Shown one piece after another: positions 52,105 through 60,953 of a stretch of DNA of 64,000 nt. The DNA comes from Polluticoccus soli (lineage in GTDB: Bacteria > Bacteroidota > Bacteroidia > Chitinophagales > Chitinophagaceae). The notes below the pieces were generated by a model, which saw only the letters and a program-made list of their open reading frames with translations, searched no databases and was not told where the DNA came from. The DNA lies in NCBI RefSeq assembly GCF_029269745.1, contig NZ_JARJHT010000003.1, forward strand, positions 124,001-188,000, in the 5' to 3' direction. Within the stretch, counting starts at the first letter, position 1; each line of letters starts with the position of its first letter. The position numbers and the translations under genes are program-made.

Positions 52105-52905
52105 CTACTCGAGGCGGAACATCACAGGCAGTGTGTAGTACACTTTAACGGGACGACCGTTTTGTTTACCTGGTTTCCAGTTAGGCATGCCTTTTACTAC
52201 ACGTACGGCTTCGTCTTCAAGACCGCCGCCAAGGCGTTTGCTACCTACTACTCTTACGTCGCCAATGCTACCGTCTTCACTTACTACGAACTGTACGTTA
52301 ACACGGCCATCGATACCAGCCTCGCGGGCTGCATCAGGGTACCTGATGTTCTTAGCCATGTAAGCGCTTACGTCGTACGGAGCTTCGGGCATCTGCTCAA
52401 CGTATTTGAAGATCTCCGGCGGAGGCGGAGCAGCTACCACACCCGTTCCCGGTTCTGTGATACCCGGATCAAGTGCGTTAGGATCACCTTCCTGCGTCTT
52501 GATACCTGCCGATTTATCTTCGAGTTCTTTTACTTCTGGTGGTTTCTCCTCTTCACGTACCTCTTCGTCTTTCTTAATTACAGGAGGCGTGAATTTTACC
52601 GTCGGCTTCACCGGTGGTGGTGGTGGCGGCGGCGGTGGTGGTGGTTGTTTCTTCTCGTCTATTGGTGGTGGTTCGGCCAGGGTAACCTCCTTCATGATGG
52701 CTACCGGCTTTTTCTCCCTGCCTTTGATAGCTTTGGCAACCATTGAGCCGCCCACTATCAAAGCTGTAACACCAACCACGATAATACCTGCATTACGCAT
52801 GCGCTGAGGATATTTCTTGCGCAGATCGTATCCTCCGTAGGCCTTGTTACGGCCCTCGAACAGGATATCGAGGTAATCGCTTTTCAGTATTTTATTAATA
52901 TCCAT
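52105..52905 (-). CDS. tonB: Energy transducer TonB
   Basis: 266 residues. An N-terminal cytoplasmic stretch with the Bacteroidota start motif (DYLDILFEGRNKAYGGYDLRK), one membrane helix (about 36-54), a long Pro/Lys/Glu linker (poly-Pro around 86-99) and a C-terminal TonB domain (DVSAYMAKNIRYPDAAREAGIDGRVNVQFVV... to VMFRLE). It spans the periplasm and pulls on TonB-dependent receptors. Last gene of the operon with two ExbD and one ExbB protein. Confidence 0.95.
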   Translation of the reverse strand: MDINKILKSDYLDILFEGRNKAYGGYDLRKKYPQRMRNAGIIVVGVTALIVGGSMVAKAIKGREKKPVAIMKEVTLAEPPPIDEKKQPPPPPPPPPPPVKPTVKFTPPVIKKDEEVREEEKPPEVKELEDKSAGIKTQEGDPNALDPGITEPGTGVVAAPPPPEIFKYVEQMPEAPYDVSAYMAKNIRYPDAAREAGIDGRVNVQFVVSEDGSIGDVRVVGSKRLGGGLEDEAVRVVKGMPNWKPGKQNGRPVKVYYTLPVMFRLE

Positions 52906-52966
52906 AAATTCTTTTTCGTTTGCCCGTTAGCTATTAGATGCTGCCGGGATAATTTTCCATAAAAGT

Positions 52967-53578
52967 TTACGGTGTTGCCGGTGCAGCTCCACCCGCGTTT
53001 GCCTGTTCAGTGAGCGAGATAAATTCTTTATCTACCGGAGAGATATCCAACAGTGCATATACACGCACGTCGTTGATGTTCATCTCATCCAGCATGTTCA
53101 CCATGTCCTCGTAGGTGCTGGTCTCGTCAGGCTTGATCAGCACTGTAAGCTGGTCTTTGCCTGTGAGCTGGCCTGCACGCTTCATATCTTCTATGGTTTT
53201 CTTTTTGTTGATGAGCACATCGCGGATTCCGTCTTTGGCGCGGAAGTAAGTCACTTCCAGCTTAGGCGGGTTTTGAGGATCGTCGCCAATACCCTCGTAG
53301 TAATATACACGGTGGTCTTTGCTGAGCAGCACAGTCAACGCTACGCTGTTCTTGATCTTGGTTTGTTCCTCTTCCTTTATGTTCTCATCCTTGTACGGCA
53401 TATTGATCTGCATCGTCTTCGGTTTCGACATGGTAGTCGTATACATGAAGAACGTGATCAGCAGAAAGCCTAAGTCCACCATCGGTGTCAGGTCAATACG
53501 CGTAGAAAGTTTCTTTCCTTTCTTGACCCCGGGGCCTTTCTTATGTCCTCCACTACTGGAGGTATCCATTTCAGCCAT
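52967..53578 (-). CDS. exbD: Biopolymer transporter ExbD (second copy in operon)
   Basis: 203 residues. A basic start (KGPGVKKGKKLSTRIDLTPMVDLGFLLITFFMYTTT) with one membrane helix carries the channel Asp (VDLGFLLITFF) of ExbD/TolR; the periplasmic part ends in the usual YEDMVNMLDEMNINDVRVYALLD domain. It uses the proton gradient with ExbB to energise TonB. 61 nt from tonB and 53 nt after the first exbD. Confidence 0.93.
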   Translation of the reverse strand: MAEMDTSSSGGHKKGPGVKKGKKLSTRIDLTPMVDLGFLLITFFMYTTTMSKPKTMQINMPYKDENIKEEEQTKIKNSVALTVLLSKDHRVYYYEGIGDDPQNPPKLEVTYFRAKDGIRDVLINKKKTIEDMKRAGQLTGKDQLTVLIKPDETSTYEDMVNMLDEMNINDVRVYALLDISPVDKEFISLTEQANAGGAAPATP

Positions 53579-53631
53579 GGAACTTTCTTTTTGTTATTGA
53601 GTTAATTAAATTATTTCTTTTCGATCAGGAA

Positions 53632-54294
53632 CTACTGCTGTGGTGCTCCGCCGTGTTTCATATCGTAGGCGGCAGTACCTGCAGGTGGTTCTTTCATGCT
53701 GGTCAGCAGGTTGAACTTAAAGATCTTCCAGCCTTGCAGCGTGCTGATGATTTTCTTGATCTCCGGATAACCGGCAGCACCGTCTGCTTTGATCACGATA
53801 CGCAACTTAGGGTTAGTGTACCTTGCCTCTTTCACCCACTGTGCAAGCTCGTTTTGCTCGTTCAGTACAGATGTATCGGCCGGGATACCCTTTGTTGTTT
53901 TATCGTATTCTTTTTGTTGCTCAGGTTCAGCAGCCAGGTAAGACTTTAATTGAGTGAAAGGAGTACCAACAGAAGCACCGATAGCAAATTTGTTCTTCTC
54001 TTCGTCGGTGAGGCCAAGGCCTTTTTGCTCGTCTATTTTCTCAATAAGTTCCTTACGCATGTTCTTATTATCGATAGAGAAGAAGATACGTCCGGCAGGA
54101 TCAACGGTTATCAGCATGATGTCGTTGTCCGGGATGGGTATCTCCGATATCGACGCCGGGGTCTTCACCATTACTGGCTCGTCCGGTTTGAACTTTGTTG
54201 CCAGCATGAAGAACGTAAGCAGCAGGAAGGCTACGTCGCACATCGCCGTCATATCGACGGTGGTGCTTTTTCGTGGCATTGTTACTTTAGGCAT
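53632..54294 (-). CDS. exbD: Biopolymer transporter ExbD (first copy in operon)
   Basis: 220 residues. N-terminal RKSTTVDMTAMCDVAFLLLTFFMLATKFK is the transmembrane helix with the conserved proton-path Asp (CDVAFLLLTFF). The periplasmic domain (from about 55) is longer than usual. Two exbD genes in series are common in Bacteroidota; they may form heteromeric complexes. Between exbB (95 nt) and the other exbD. Confidence 0.93.
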   Translation of the reverse strand: MPKVTMPRKSTTVDMTAMCDVAFLLLTFFMLATKFKPDEPVMVKTPASISEIPIPDNDIMLITVDPAGRIFFSIDNKNMRKELIEKIDEQKGLGLTDEEKNKFAIGASVGTPFTQLKSYLAAEPEQQKEYDKTTKGIPADTSVLNEQNELAQWVKEARYTNPKLRIVIKADGAAGYPEIKKIISTLQGWKIFKFNLLTSMKEPPAGTAAYDMKHGGAPQQ

Positions 54295-54389
54295 CTATTA
54301 TTTTTTTTCTTCGGCTGTTTATTTAGTAATCAGATCCAAAACTTCTCAGTTTCCACAAACCCTACTTCACATTTTGAGTTTTTTAACTA

Positions 54390-55217
54390 TTACTTGTAGT
54401 TAGCCGCGAAGCTTTGAGTTAAAGTAAAGCCGCTTTCGTCGATGCTGTAAGTGATACCGTCGATGATAGTAGTAAAGAAGTTGTACGATACGATAGCCAG
54501 GAATGAAGTACCGATACCGAGGGCTGTGTTGATCAGGGCCTCAGAGATACCAGCAGCCAGGGCAGCAGCGTCAGGAGAACCTGCAGTTGCCATCGCAGCG
54601 AATGAACGGATCATACCAAGTACGGTACCGAACAGACCAAGAAGGGTAGCTACTGAAGCGATAGTAGAAAGGAACACCAGGTTCTTTTCCAGCATTGGCA
54701 GTTCCAGTGCTGTAGCTTCTTCGATCTCTTTCTGGATGCTCAGTACTTTTTGATCTGTATCAATTTCGTGGTTGTTGATCATGTCGCGGTATTTAACCAG
54801 GCCGGCACGCATTACGTTACCTACTGAACCTGCTTGCTTGTCGCACTCAGCCAGGGCAGCGTCGATATTTTTATTAGCCAGGTGGTATTGCACTTTACGT
54901 ACAAATTCAGCACCGTTTACTTTACCTTTTGCTTTGATGATAGTCAGTGCACGCTCAACGATGAACGCGATCAGTGTAAGTGCAGTACCCATCAGAACCG
55001 GTACAACCCAGCCACCAAGGTACATAGTACCCATACCGTTTGCAGGAACGTGCTTCTCAGCATCTTTAAAGTTTGCTGCGCTGCCCATTACTACGTGAAA
55101 TACAATTTCAGCCACACCTATACAGGCCAAAACGATGATCAGGTTGATCATAAAATTGCTAGCATTTTTAGGTTTACCTGCCTGGTGAGTTTTTGCGGCT
55201 GTTTTTACGTCTGCCAT
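54390..55217 (-). CDS. exbB: MotA/TolQ/ExbB proton channel protein
   Basis: 275 residues with four membrane helices (about 21-45, 72-92, 160-182, 217-240). The C-terminal pair (LSTIASVATLLGLFGTVLGMIRSF and AGISEALINTALGIGTSFLAIVSYNFF) is the ExbB/TolQ core that forms the proton-conducting ring around ExbD. It starts the operon exbB-exbD-exbD-tonB, which powers outer-membrane uptake of vitamin B12, iron and glycans. Confidence 0.95.
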   Translation of the reverse strand: MADVKTAAKTHQAGKPKNASNFMINLIIVLACIGVAEIVFHVVMGSAANFKDAEKHVPANGMGTMYLGGWVVPVLMGTALTLIAFIVERALTIIKAKGKVNGAEFVRKVQYHLANKNIDAALAECDKQAGSVGNVMRAGLVKYRDMINNHEIDTDQKVLSIQKEIEEATALELPMLEKNLVFLSTIASVATLLGLFGTVLGMIRSFAAMATAGSPDAAALAAGISEALINTALGIGTSFLAIVSYNFFTTIIDGITYSIDESGFTLTQSFAANYK

Positions 55218-55619
55218 AATTGAATTTTTATTTGTTTTTTACTGTTTGTTTATGTTATTTATTAATACACTATATGATGAGGCTGCAAAGATATAAGGAC
55301 GCTAGAATAAAACAACTCGGCTAGATAAGTTTTATTGTAAACTTAATAGTCATTTACATTGCCGTGACTTTAGCTAAAATGTTGTGCATGTTTGAATTAG
55401 GAGATCCCTTCTTTTGACGGGATGCCGAAATTATGTTTTTTTCGAATTGCTGTAGCTAGTTAGAAATATTTTAACAATTGGCTAAACAGGTGGATTTGAC
55501 CTGCCTGTGCAAGTTTATTGCACTGTTTCCGCTGCTGTTGCGCGAATTTGCCAATTCCTGCCGTAATTTTGCCGCCCCGAAATTGCCTGAACAGGCAAAC
55601 GAAACGAAAAATAGACGAT
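55218..55619. other. AT-rich divergent intergenic region exbB-ppa
   Basis: 402 nt with no gene seen. TAATTTTG (55564-55571) fits a -7 element for ppa and would give a leader of about 45 nt, but no good -33 partner at 19-21 nt. No strong hairpin. Confidence 0.45.
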
Positions 55620-56186
55620 ATGAACTTCAACCCCTGGCATTCCGTTAGTTACGGAGAGAATACCCCCGATGTAGTAACTGCTGTTATTGAAATACCTCGT
55701 AACTCGAGGGCGAAATATGAGCTGGATAAAGAAACCGGTATGCTGAAGCTGGACCGTGTACTGTACTCTTCAGTATATTATCCTGCCAACTACGGCTTCA
55801 TCCCTCAAACTTATTGCGACGATAAAGATCCGCTGGATATACTGGTGATATCACAAATAGACATGCAGCCAATGTGCCTGGTAGAAGCCAAGATCATAGG
55901 CGTGATGCGCATGCTGGACCAGGGCGAGGCTGATGATAAACTGATAGCTGTTTGCGCCAACGACATGAGTGTTGCCCACATCAACGACATCAGCGAGCTG
56001 CCTACTTACTTCATCGAAGAGCTGCGCCACTTCTTTGAAGAATACAAGAAACTGGAGAACAAAGTGGTGAAGATCGAAGATTTCCAGGGTGCACGCCTGG
56101 CTAAGAAGATCCTCCAGCACAGCATCAACGACTACCAGGCCAAATTTGGCAAAGTAGCGGAACTGCAACACAGCGAATCGAACTAA
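55620..56186 (+). CDS. ppa: Inorganic pyrophosphatase
   Basis: 188 residues, normal for bacterial family I. The signature DDKDPLD lies at about 67-73, with a [17 protein letters not shown] start and YGFIPQT. It hydrolyses pyrophosphate using Mg2+ in the cytoplasm. ATG at 55620 is chosen; an in-frame start at 55518 would add 34 residues of a kind no PPase has. A terminator follows. Confidence 0.96.
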   Translation: MNFNPWHSVSYGENTPDVVTAVIEIPRNSRAKYELDKETGMLKLDRVLYSSVYYPANYGFIPQTYCDDKDPLDILVISQIDMQPMCLVEAKIIGVMRMLDQGEADDKLIAVCANDMSVAHINDISELPTYFIEELRHFFEEYKKLENKVVKIEDFQGARLAKKILQHSINDYQAKFGKVAELQHSESN

Positions 56187-56198
56187 CACTAAATAGAA

Positions 56199-56228
56199 AA
56201 AGCCACCTACACGGTGGCTTTATTTTTT
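56199..56228 (+). terminator. Intrinsic terminator after ppa
   Basis: Perfect 9-bp stem aaagccacc/ggtggcttt with loop tacac, followed by a T-run. Confidence 0.88.
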
Positions 56229-56329
56229 GGTTAGGATTAAGAATTGGCTCTATTCTTTAATGTCGGCGGAGCGAATAGTTGCATTGCTTTAACTTGCGCT
56301 CGTCTTAATAAACATAAACCGTGAAGGAA

Positions 56330-56758
56330 ATGAGTATAATAACGATAGTGACATTGCTGCTTATTGGACTAGCCGCAGGTATGCTCAGCAGCCTCGTGGG
56401 TATTGGCGGCGGGCTTGTGATCGTTCCGTCGATGGTATTGCTGCTTGGGCTCAACCAGAAGATGGCGCAGGGCACATCGCTGGCATTGCTCATGCTTCCC
56501 TTAGGAATATTGGCAGTGATGGTGTACCACAAAGCCGGCAATGTGAAATGGTCTTATGCCCTGATAATGGCAGTTACTTTCGTGATTGGCAGCTATTTCG
56601 GTGCAAAACTGGTGCAGGACATGAACACCATAACCGTGAAAAGGATCTTCGCCGTGTTTATGATAATTATTGGCATCAAGTACCTGTTTTTCGATAAACC
56701 TTCCACTCCACCCACCAACAAGCTTCCTGTTGAGCACAGGGAAGCTGGCCAAAAATGA
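56330..56758 (+). CDS. TauE/SafE-family membrane protein, half length
   Basis: About 142 residues, four membrane helices. LLLIGLAAGMLSSLVGIGGGLVIVPSMVLLLG is the conserved glycine-rich helix 1-2 motif of the sulfite exporter family. Usual family members have two such halves and about 250 residues; this has one, so it would act as a dimer or be a remnant. A GTG at 56321 would add three residues. It ends with a soluble Pro-rich tail. Substrate unknown. Confidence 0.83.
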   Translation: MSIITIVTLLLIGLAAGMLSSLVGIGGGLVIVPSMVLLLGLNQKMAQGTSLALLMLPLGILAVMVYHKAGNVKWSYALIMAVTFVIGSYFGAKLVQDMNTITVKRIFAVFMIIIGIKYLFFDKPSTPPTNKLPVEHREAGQK

Positions 56759-56860
56759 TAAGTAGTATGCAAGTATGACGCTTGCGTCTGGCCTGTTCGC
56801 TGGTAGCAGGGGCTAAATTGCATCGACACCACAGCCGATGCTGATTGGTGCCCTTTCACC

Positions 56861-57889
56861 ATGCTTACCAAAAGATCTAAGGAATTAAGATCGATCCAAC
56901 TATTGCGCGGACTGGCGGCCAGCTGGGTAGTGCTGCACCATTGCAATTTCTATTTCGGACTTAAGAAAGGCAGCTTCCTCTGGCTGCTTGGCGACTATGG
57001 CCATATGGGGGTCAACATGTTCTTCATCATTTCAGGTTTTATCATACCGTTCTCCATGTCGAAATACAACTACCAGTACGGCGACTTTAAAGAGTTTATG
57101 ATGAAGCGGATAACGCGGATAGAGCCTCCTTACATACTTTCGATTGTGCTGGCATTGCTGCTGCTTTTCGTCAATTCGTTATCACCATGGTCGGGCGGAC
57201 AGCCGTTTACCATCAACTGGCCAAACACACTGGGCCACCTGGCTTACCTAAATGCTTTTACTGGTAATCCATGGCTCAATGCTGCTTACTGGACGCTTGC
57301 CATTGAGTTTGAATTCTATATCCTAATGTCGCTCATTTTTCCGCTGCTGGTATCGGCAAAACGGCGCACGATGTGGCTGACGGCGCTATTGGTCATCGCC
57401 AGCGCGTTGCTGCCGGTATCGCGGGCTCACATATTCCAGCACATGCCGTTCTTTGGCCTGGGCATCAGCCTGTTCTTATTTACTACGGGCAAGACAAACC
57501 TCCTGGCCACGTTGTTATTGATGCTTCTCAATGGCCTGATCATCGGCTATGCTTTCGATCCTGAATACCTGGTATTGGCTGTCGTAACACTGGCGGCCAT
57601 ACAGTTCATAGGCAAAGTGCCCCGGCCACTGCTGTTCATCGGCACTATCTCCTACTCCATGTACCTGATACACAACCTGATCGTAGGCAGGTTTTTCGGT
57701 CTGGCCAACAGGTTTTTTCCCGGGATGGACCCGGTGATAACCAATTTACTGTGCATAGCCTGTATTTTTGCATGCTCCTCGCTGTTTTACCTGCTGGTTG
57801 AAAAACCGTTTCAAAAACGGAGTAAGAAGATCGGCGACAGCAGTCCTTTACCTGCCCCACCTCAACTGGTGCCGGTAACGGGACAATAG
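56861..57889 (+). CDS. Acyltransferase family 3 membrane protein, second copy
   Basis: 342 residues, about ten membrane helices. KELRSIQLLRGLAASWVVLHHCNFYF carries the family Leu-Arg and His; MFFIISGFIIPF and KRITRIEPPYILS follow, as in OafA-type O-acyltransferases. It probably decorates a surface polysaccharide. It resembles the enzyme at 33180-34337 only in family features. It ends 20 nt before mutY. Confidence 0.87.
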   Translation: MLTKRSKELRSIQLLRGLAASWVVLHHCNFYFGLKKGSFLWLLGDYGHMGVNMFFIISGFIIPFSMSKYNYQYGDFKEFMMKRITRIEPPYILSIVLALLLLFVNSLSPWSGGQPFTINWPNTLGHLAYLNAFTGNPWLNAAYWTLAIEFEFYILMSLIFPLLVSAKRRTMWLTALLVIASALLPVSRAHIFQHMPFFGLGISLFLFTTGKTNLLATLLLMLLNGLIIGYAFDPEYLVLAVVTLAAIQFIGKVPRPLLFIGTISYSMYLIHNLIVGRFFGLANRFFPGMDPVITNLLCIACIFACSSLFYLLVEKPFQKRSKKIGDSSPLPAPPQLVPVTGQ

Positions 57890-57909
57890 ACGAGCCCCGT
57901 TGCACTGGA

Positions 57910-58983
57910 ATGAGAAAGAACGATACTAAGAAGCAATACTTTACCAGCAGACTGGTAGACTGGCATCATACGGCCAACGACCGCTCGCTGCCGTGGAAGC
58001 AGGAGAAAGACCCATATAAGATCTGGCTCTCTGAGATCATACTGCAACAAACAAGGGCGCAACAGGGACTGCCTTACTACCTGAAATTCACCGAAGCTTA
58101 TCCCACTGTAAAAGCGCTTGCCAAAGCAAAAGACGAAGATGCCTTCCGCCTGTGGCAGGGGCTGGGTTATTATAACCGCTGCAAGAACATGCTGGCTACT
58201 GCACGCATTATTGCCGGTGAGCTGAAAGGCAAGTTTCCCGGTACATATGAAGGGCTGCTGCAACTCAAAGGCATAGGCCCCTATACCGCGGCAGCTATTG
58301 CATCCTTCGCCTTTGGTGGACCTAACGCTGTGGTGGATGGCAATGTGTACCGTGTACTGTCGCGCTACTTTGCCGTAGACACAGCTATTGATAGTACAGA
58401 AGGCAAAAAGGAATTTGCTACGTTGGCGCAAGAGTTGCTGTACGAACAAGACAGCGCAGCTTACAACCAGGCCATTATGGACCTGGGCGCTACCGTGTGC
58501 ACACCGGCCAACCCAAAATGCAGCGAATGTCCATTGCTGAAGCAATGCACTGGTTACAAACAGGAACTGACTGCCTTGCTGCCGGTAAAAGCTAAAAAAA
58601 CAGCGGTGACTACCCGCTACTTTCACTACATACTGCTCACCGATGGCGACAAGCTCTGGATACGCAAACGCACAGAGTCTGACATCTGGCAAAACCTGCA
58701 CGAGCCTTACCTTGTAGAGCATACAGAAGCGTTGGATATACAGGCGCTTGCCGCACACCCCTCGTACAAAGCGTTAAAACTGAAGACAGCACTGCAATAC
58801 GAAGGTCAGCAGAAGCAGCGTCTCACACACAGGTTGATCGAGAGCCGTTTCTTTAATGCCGGTGTAGATAAAGCCTCGGAACTGAAGCTGGAAGGTGGAG
58901 AATGGGTGCCCATAAAGGCGTTAAAAAATTATGGTTTCCCGAAAACGATTGTTTCTTTTTTAGAAAAAAAATTATACTTTTAG
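57910..58983 (+). CDS. mutY: A/G-specific adenine glycosylase
   Basis: 357 residues. Catalytic Glu42 in SEIILQQTRAQ, helix-hairpin-helix LKGIGPYTAAAIASF with the essential Asp in VVDGNVYRVL, and a 4Fe-4S motif C-x6-C-x2-C-x5-C (CTPANPKCSECPLLKQC). The C-terminal NUDIX-like domain recognises 8-oxoG. It removes A opposite 8-oxoG. The order mutY-ssb-gldE is a known Bacteroidota arrangement. Confidence 0.96.
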   Translation: MRKNDTKKQYFTSRLVDWHHTANDRSLPWKQEKDPYKIWLSEIILQQTRAQQGLPYYLKFTEAYPTVKALAKAKDEDAFRLWQGLGYYNRCKNMLATARIIAGELKGKFPGTYEGLLQLKGIGPYTAAAIASFAFGGPNAVVDGNVYRVLSRYFAVDTAIDSTEGKKEFATLAQELLYEQDSAAYNQAIMDLGATVCTPANPKCSECPLLKQCTGYKQELTALLPVKAKKTAVTTRYFHYILLTDGDKLWIRKRTESDIWQNLHEPYLVEHTEALDIQALAAHPSYKALKLKTALQYEGQQKQRLTHRLIESRFFNAGVDKASELKLEGGEWVPIKALKNYGFPKTIVSFLEKKLYF

Positions 58984-59029
58984 AAATCCATTAAGTTATA
59001 ATTTTTGTTAATTGGTAAATTGAACAATC

Positions 59030-59494
59030 ATGAGAGGAGTTAATAGAGTAATGTTGATAGGCAACTTAGGGCGGGATCCGGATCTCCAATATCTTGAAGG
59101 TAACATCGCTGTAGCGAAGTTTCCACTGGCCACTACCGAGACTTTTAAGGACAAAAATGGCAACCTGGTTTCACAAACAGAATGGCACACAGTGGTATTA
59201 TGGCGCGGCCTTGCCGAGTTAGCTCAAAAATACCTGCACAAAGGCAGCCTCGTGTTCATCGAAGGGCGCCTGCGTACCCGCACCTGGGAAGACAAAGACA
59301 AGAACCGTCGCTTCAGCACTGAAATAGTGGGCGACAACCTGGTAATGCTGGACAAACGTAAGGAGAACGGCACTGATTACCAGCCCGCTGCCGATACGCA
59401 CCATTCAACAGACATGAACGGCTTCACAGCTCCGGCTCCTGACATGAGCTTTGACCCCGGCACAAGTGGTACTAAAGACGACCTGCCATTTTAG
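59030..59494 (+). CDS. ssb: Single-stranded DNA-binding protein
   Basis: 154 residues. N-terminal OB-fold (about 1-105; RVMLIGNLGRDPDLQYLEG, EWHTVVLWRGLAELAQKYLHKG, VFIEGRLRTRTWEDKD), a flexible linker and the C-terminal tip DDLPF that recruits repair proteins. Binds ssDNA in replication and repair. The mRNA ends at a good terminator. Confidence 0.97.
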   Translation: MRGVNRVMLIGNLGRDPDLQYLEGNIAVAKFPLATTETFKDKNGNLVSQTEWHTVVLWRGLAELAQKYLHKGSLVFIEGRLRTRTWEDKDKNRRFSTEIVGDNLVMLDKRKENGTDYQPAADTHHSTDMNGFTAPAPDMSFDPGTSGTKDDLPF

Positions 59495-59520
59495 GCTGGC
59501 ATGAAAATATATAAGCATTG

Positions 59521-59554
59521 AAGGAAGAAATGGATGATATTTCTTCCTTTTTTT
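59521..59554 (+). terminator. Intrinsic terminator after ssb
   Basis: Perfect 11-bp stem aaggaagaaat/atttcttcctt, loop ggatgat, followed by a T-run of seven. It overlaps the region where a longer gldE frame would start (59534), which supports the start at 59624. Confidence 0.88.
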
Positions 59555-59623
59555 AATTTTGGGCAACACCAAACCGTATTGAACTTGCGAAACACAACTG
59601 AGGGCGAGACGATTCTGAATACT

Positions 59624-60928
59624 ATGTTACTACAGGCACCAGGGGTTTTCTCTGCATCAAATACTACTATCCTTATCATTATCATACTGTTGCTGCTGTT
59701 GATGACCGCCATCACAGCAGGAGCAGAAACGGCGTATTTCAGCCTTACGGCAAAGGATATTAACTACCTGAAGACAAAAGACCAGCAAAGCAGCCGCCAG
59801 GCGGTGAACCTGTTGGAGAACCCCAAAATGTTGCTGGCTACCATACTTGTGGCCAACAACTTCATCAATATCGCCATCATCGTTACTACCAACGTATTAC
59901 TGAGACAGCTGCTGCCGCACGACCTGAGCCCGACAGCCTCTATCTTCATACAGATAATAGCGGTCACCTTTTTGCTGGTACTCTTCGGAGAAGTGCTGCC
60001 AAAAGTGTACGCTACGCAAAACAATATGCGCATGGCTTTGTTTGCAGCGCCTGTGTTGCAAATACTGACCAGCATCTTCAAACCTGTCAGCAAAATGCTG
60101 GTATCGTCTACCAGCTATATCGAAGAAAAGATGGGCAGCCGCAATCCCGGCAACATCAGCAGCGAGGATTTTGAACACGCTATTGAGCTGACCGTGGGCC
60201 ACACTGCTACGCGCGAGGAGGTGAATATATTCAAAGGCATCCTGAAGTTTGGTAACATCACGGTGCGCCAGATAATGCGTACGCGCCTCGACGTAAGCGG
60301 CATTCCGCACGACCTGAACTTCCGTCAGGTGCAGAACCTTGCGGTGGAGATGGGCTACTCGCGCATGCCAGTGTACAAAGGCAGCCTGGACAAAGTAGCG
60401 GGTATCATTCACACCAAAGACCTGCTGCCTTATGCAGAGCTGGACGAATTTGAATGGCACACGCTGATACGCCACGCCTTCTTTGTGCATGAAGGCAAGC
60501 TGATAGAAGACCTGCTAAAGGAATTCCAGCAAAAGCGCATACACTTTGCCGTAGTGGTGGATGAGTTTGGCGGTACATCAGGTATCGTGACGCTGGAGGA
60601 TATCATGGAAGAGATCATTGGCGATATCAAAGACGAGTTTGACGAAGAAGACCTGCACTTTAAAAAGATCGACGACCACAACTTCATCATAGAAGGTAAA
60701 ACCCTTATCAACGACGTGTGCCGCCTGATAGGCGAACCATCAGACACCTTCGACCTCGTACGCGGCGAAAGCGATTCACTTGCGGGGCTGTTACTGGAAA
60801 TATCCGGCAAATTCCCTGCTGTGAATGAGACCGTGAGCTACGAGCAGTTCGACTTTACCGTACTGCAGATAGAGCGCATGCGTATACAGCGCATAAAACT
60901 TACCATCAACGAGATGGAAGAAGACTAA
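59624..60928 (+). CDS. gldE: GldE, CNNM/CBS-domain membrane protein
   Basis: 434 residues. Four N-terminal membrane helices of a CNNM/DUF21 domain (about 13-190), a CBS pair (about 210-325; VRQIMRTRLDVSGIP, FAVVVDEFGGTSGIVTLEDIMEEIIGD) and a C-terminal CorC/HlyC domain. ATG at 59624 is chosen because the longer frame begins inside the ssb terminator. GldE is required for gliding and T9SS secretion in Flavobacterium, where gldD follows; here a threonine aldolase gene takes that place. It may act as an ion or divalent-metal transporter; function not settled. Confidence 0.83.
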   Translation: MLLQAPGVFSASNTTILIIIILLLLLMTAITAGAETAYFSLTAKDINYLKTKDQQSSRQAVNLLENPKMLLATILVANNFINIAIIVTTNVLLRQLLPHDLSPTASIFIQIIAVTFLLVLFGEVLPKVYATQNNMRMALFAAPVLQILTSIFKPVSKMLVSSTSYIEEKMGSRNPGNISSEDFEHAIELTVGHTATREEVNIFKGILKFGNITVRQIMRTRLDVSGIPHDLNFRQVQNLAVEMGYSRMPVYKGSLDKVAGIIHTKDLLPYAELDEFEWHTLIRHAFFVHEGKLIEDLLKEFQQKRIHFAVVVDEFGGTSGIVTLEDIMEEIIGDIKDEFDEEDLHFKKIDDHNFIIEGKTLINDVCRLIGEPSDTFDLVRGESDSLAGLLLEISGKFPAVNETVSYEQFDFTVLQIERMRIQRIKLTINEMEED

Positions 60929-60953
60929 TCTTTACCACACACATTACATTTCA

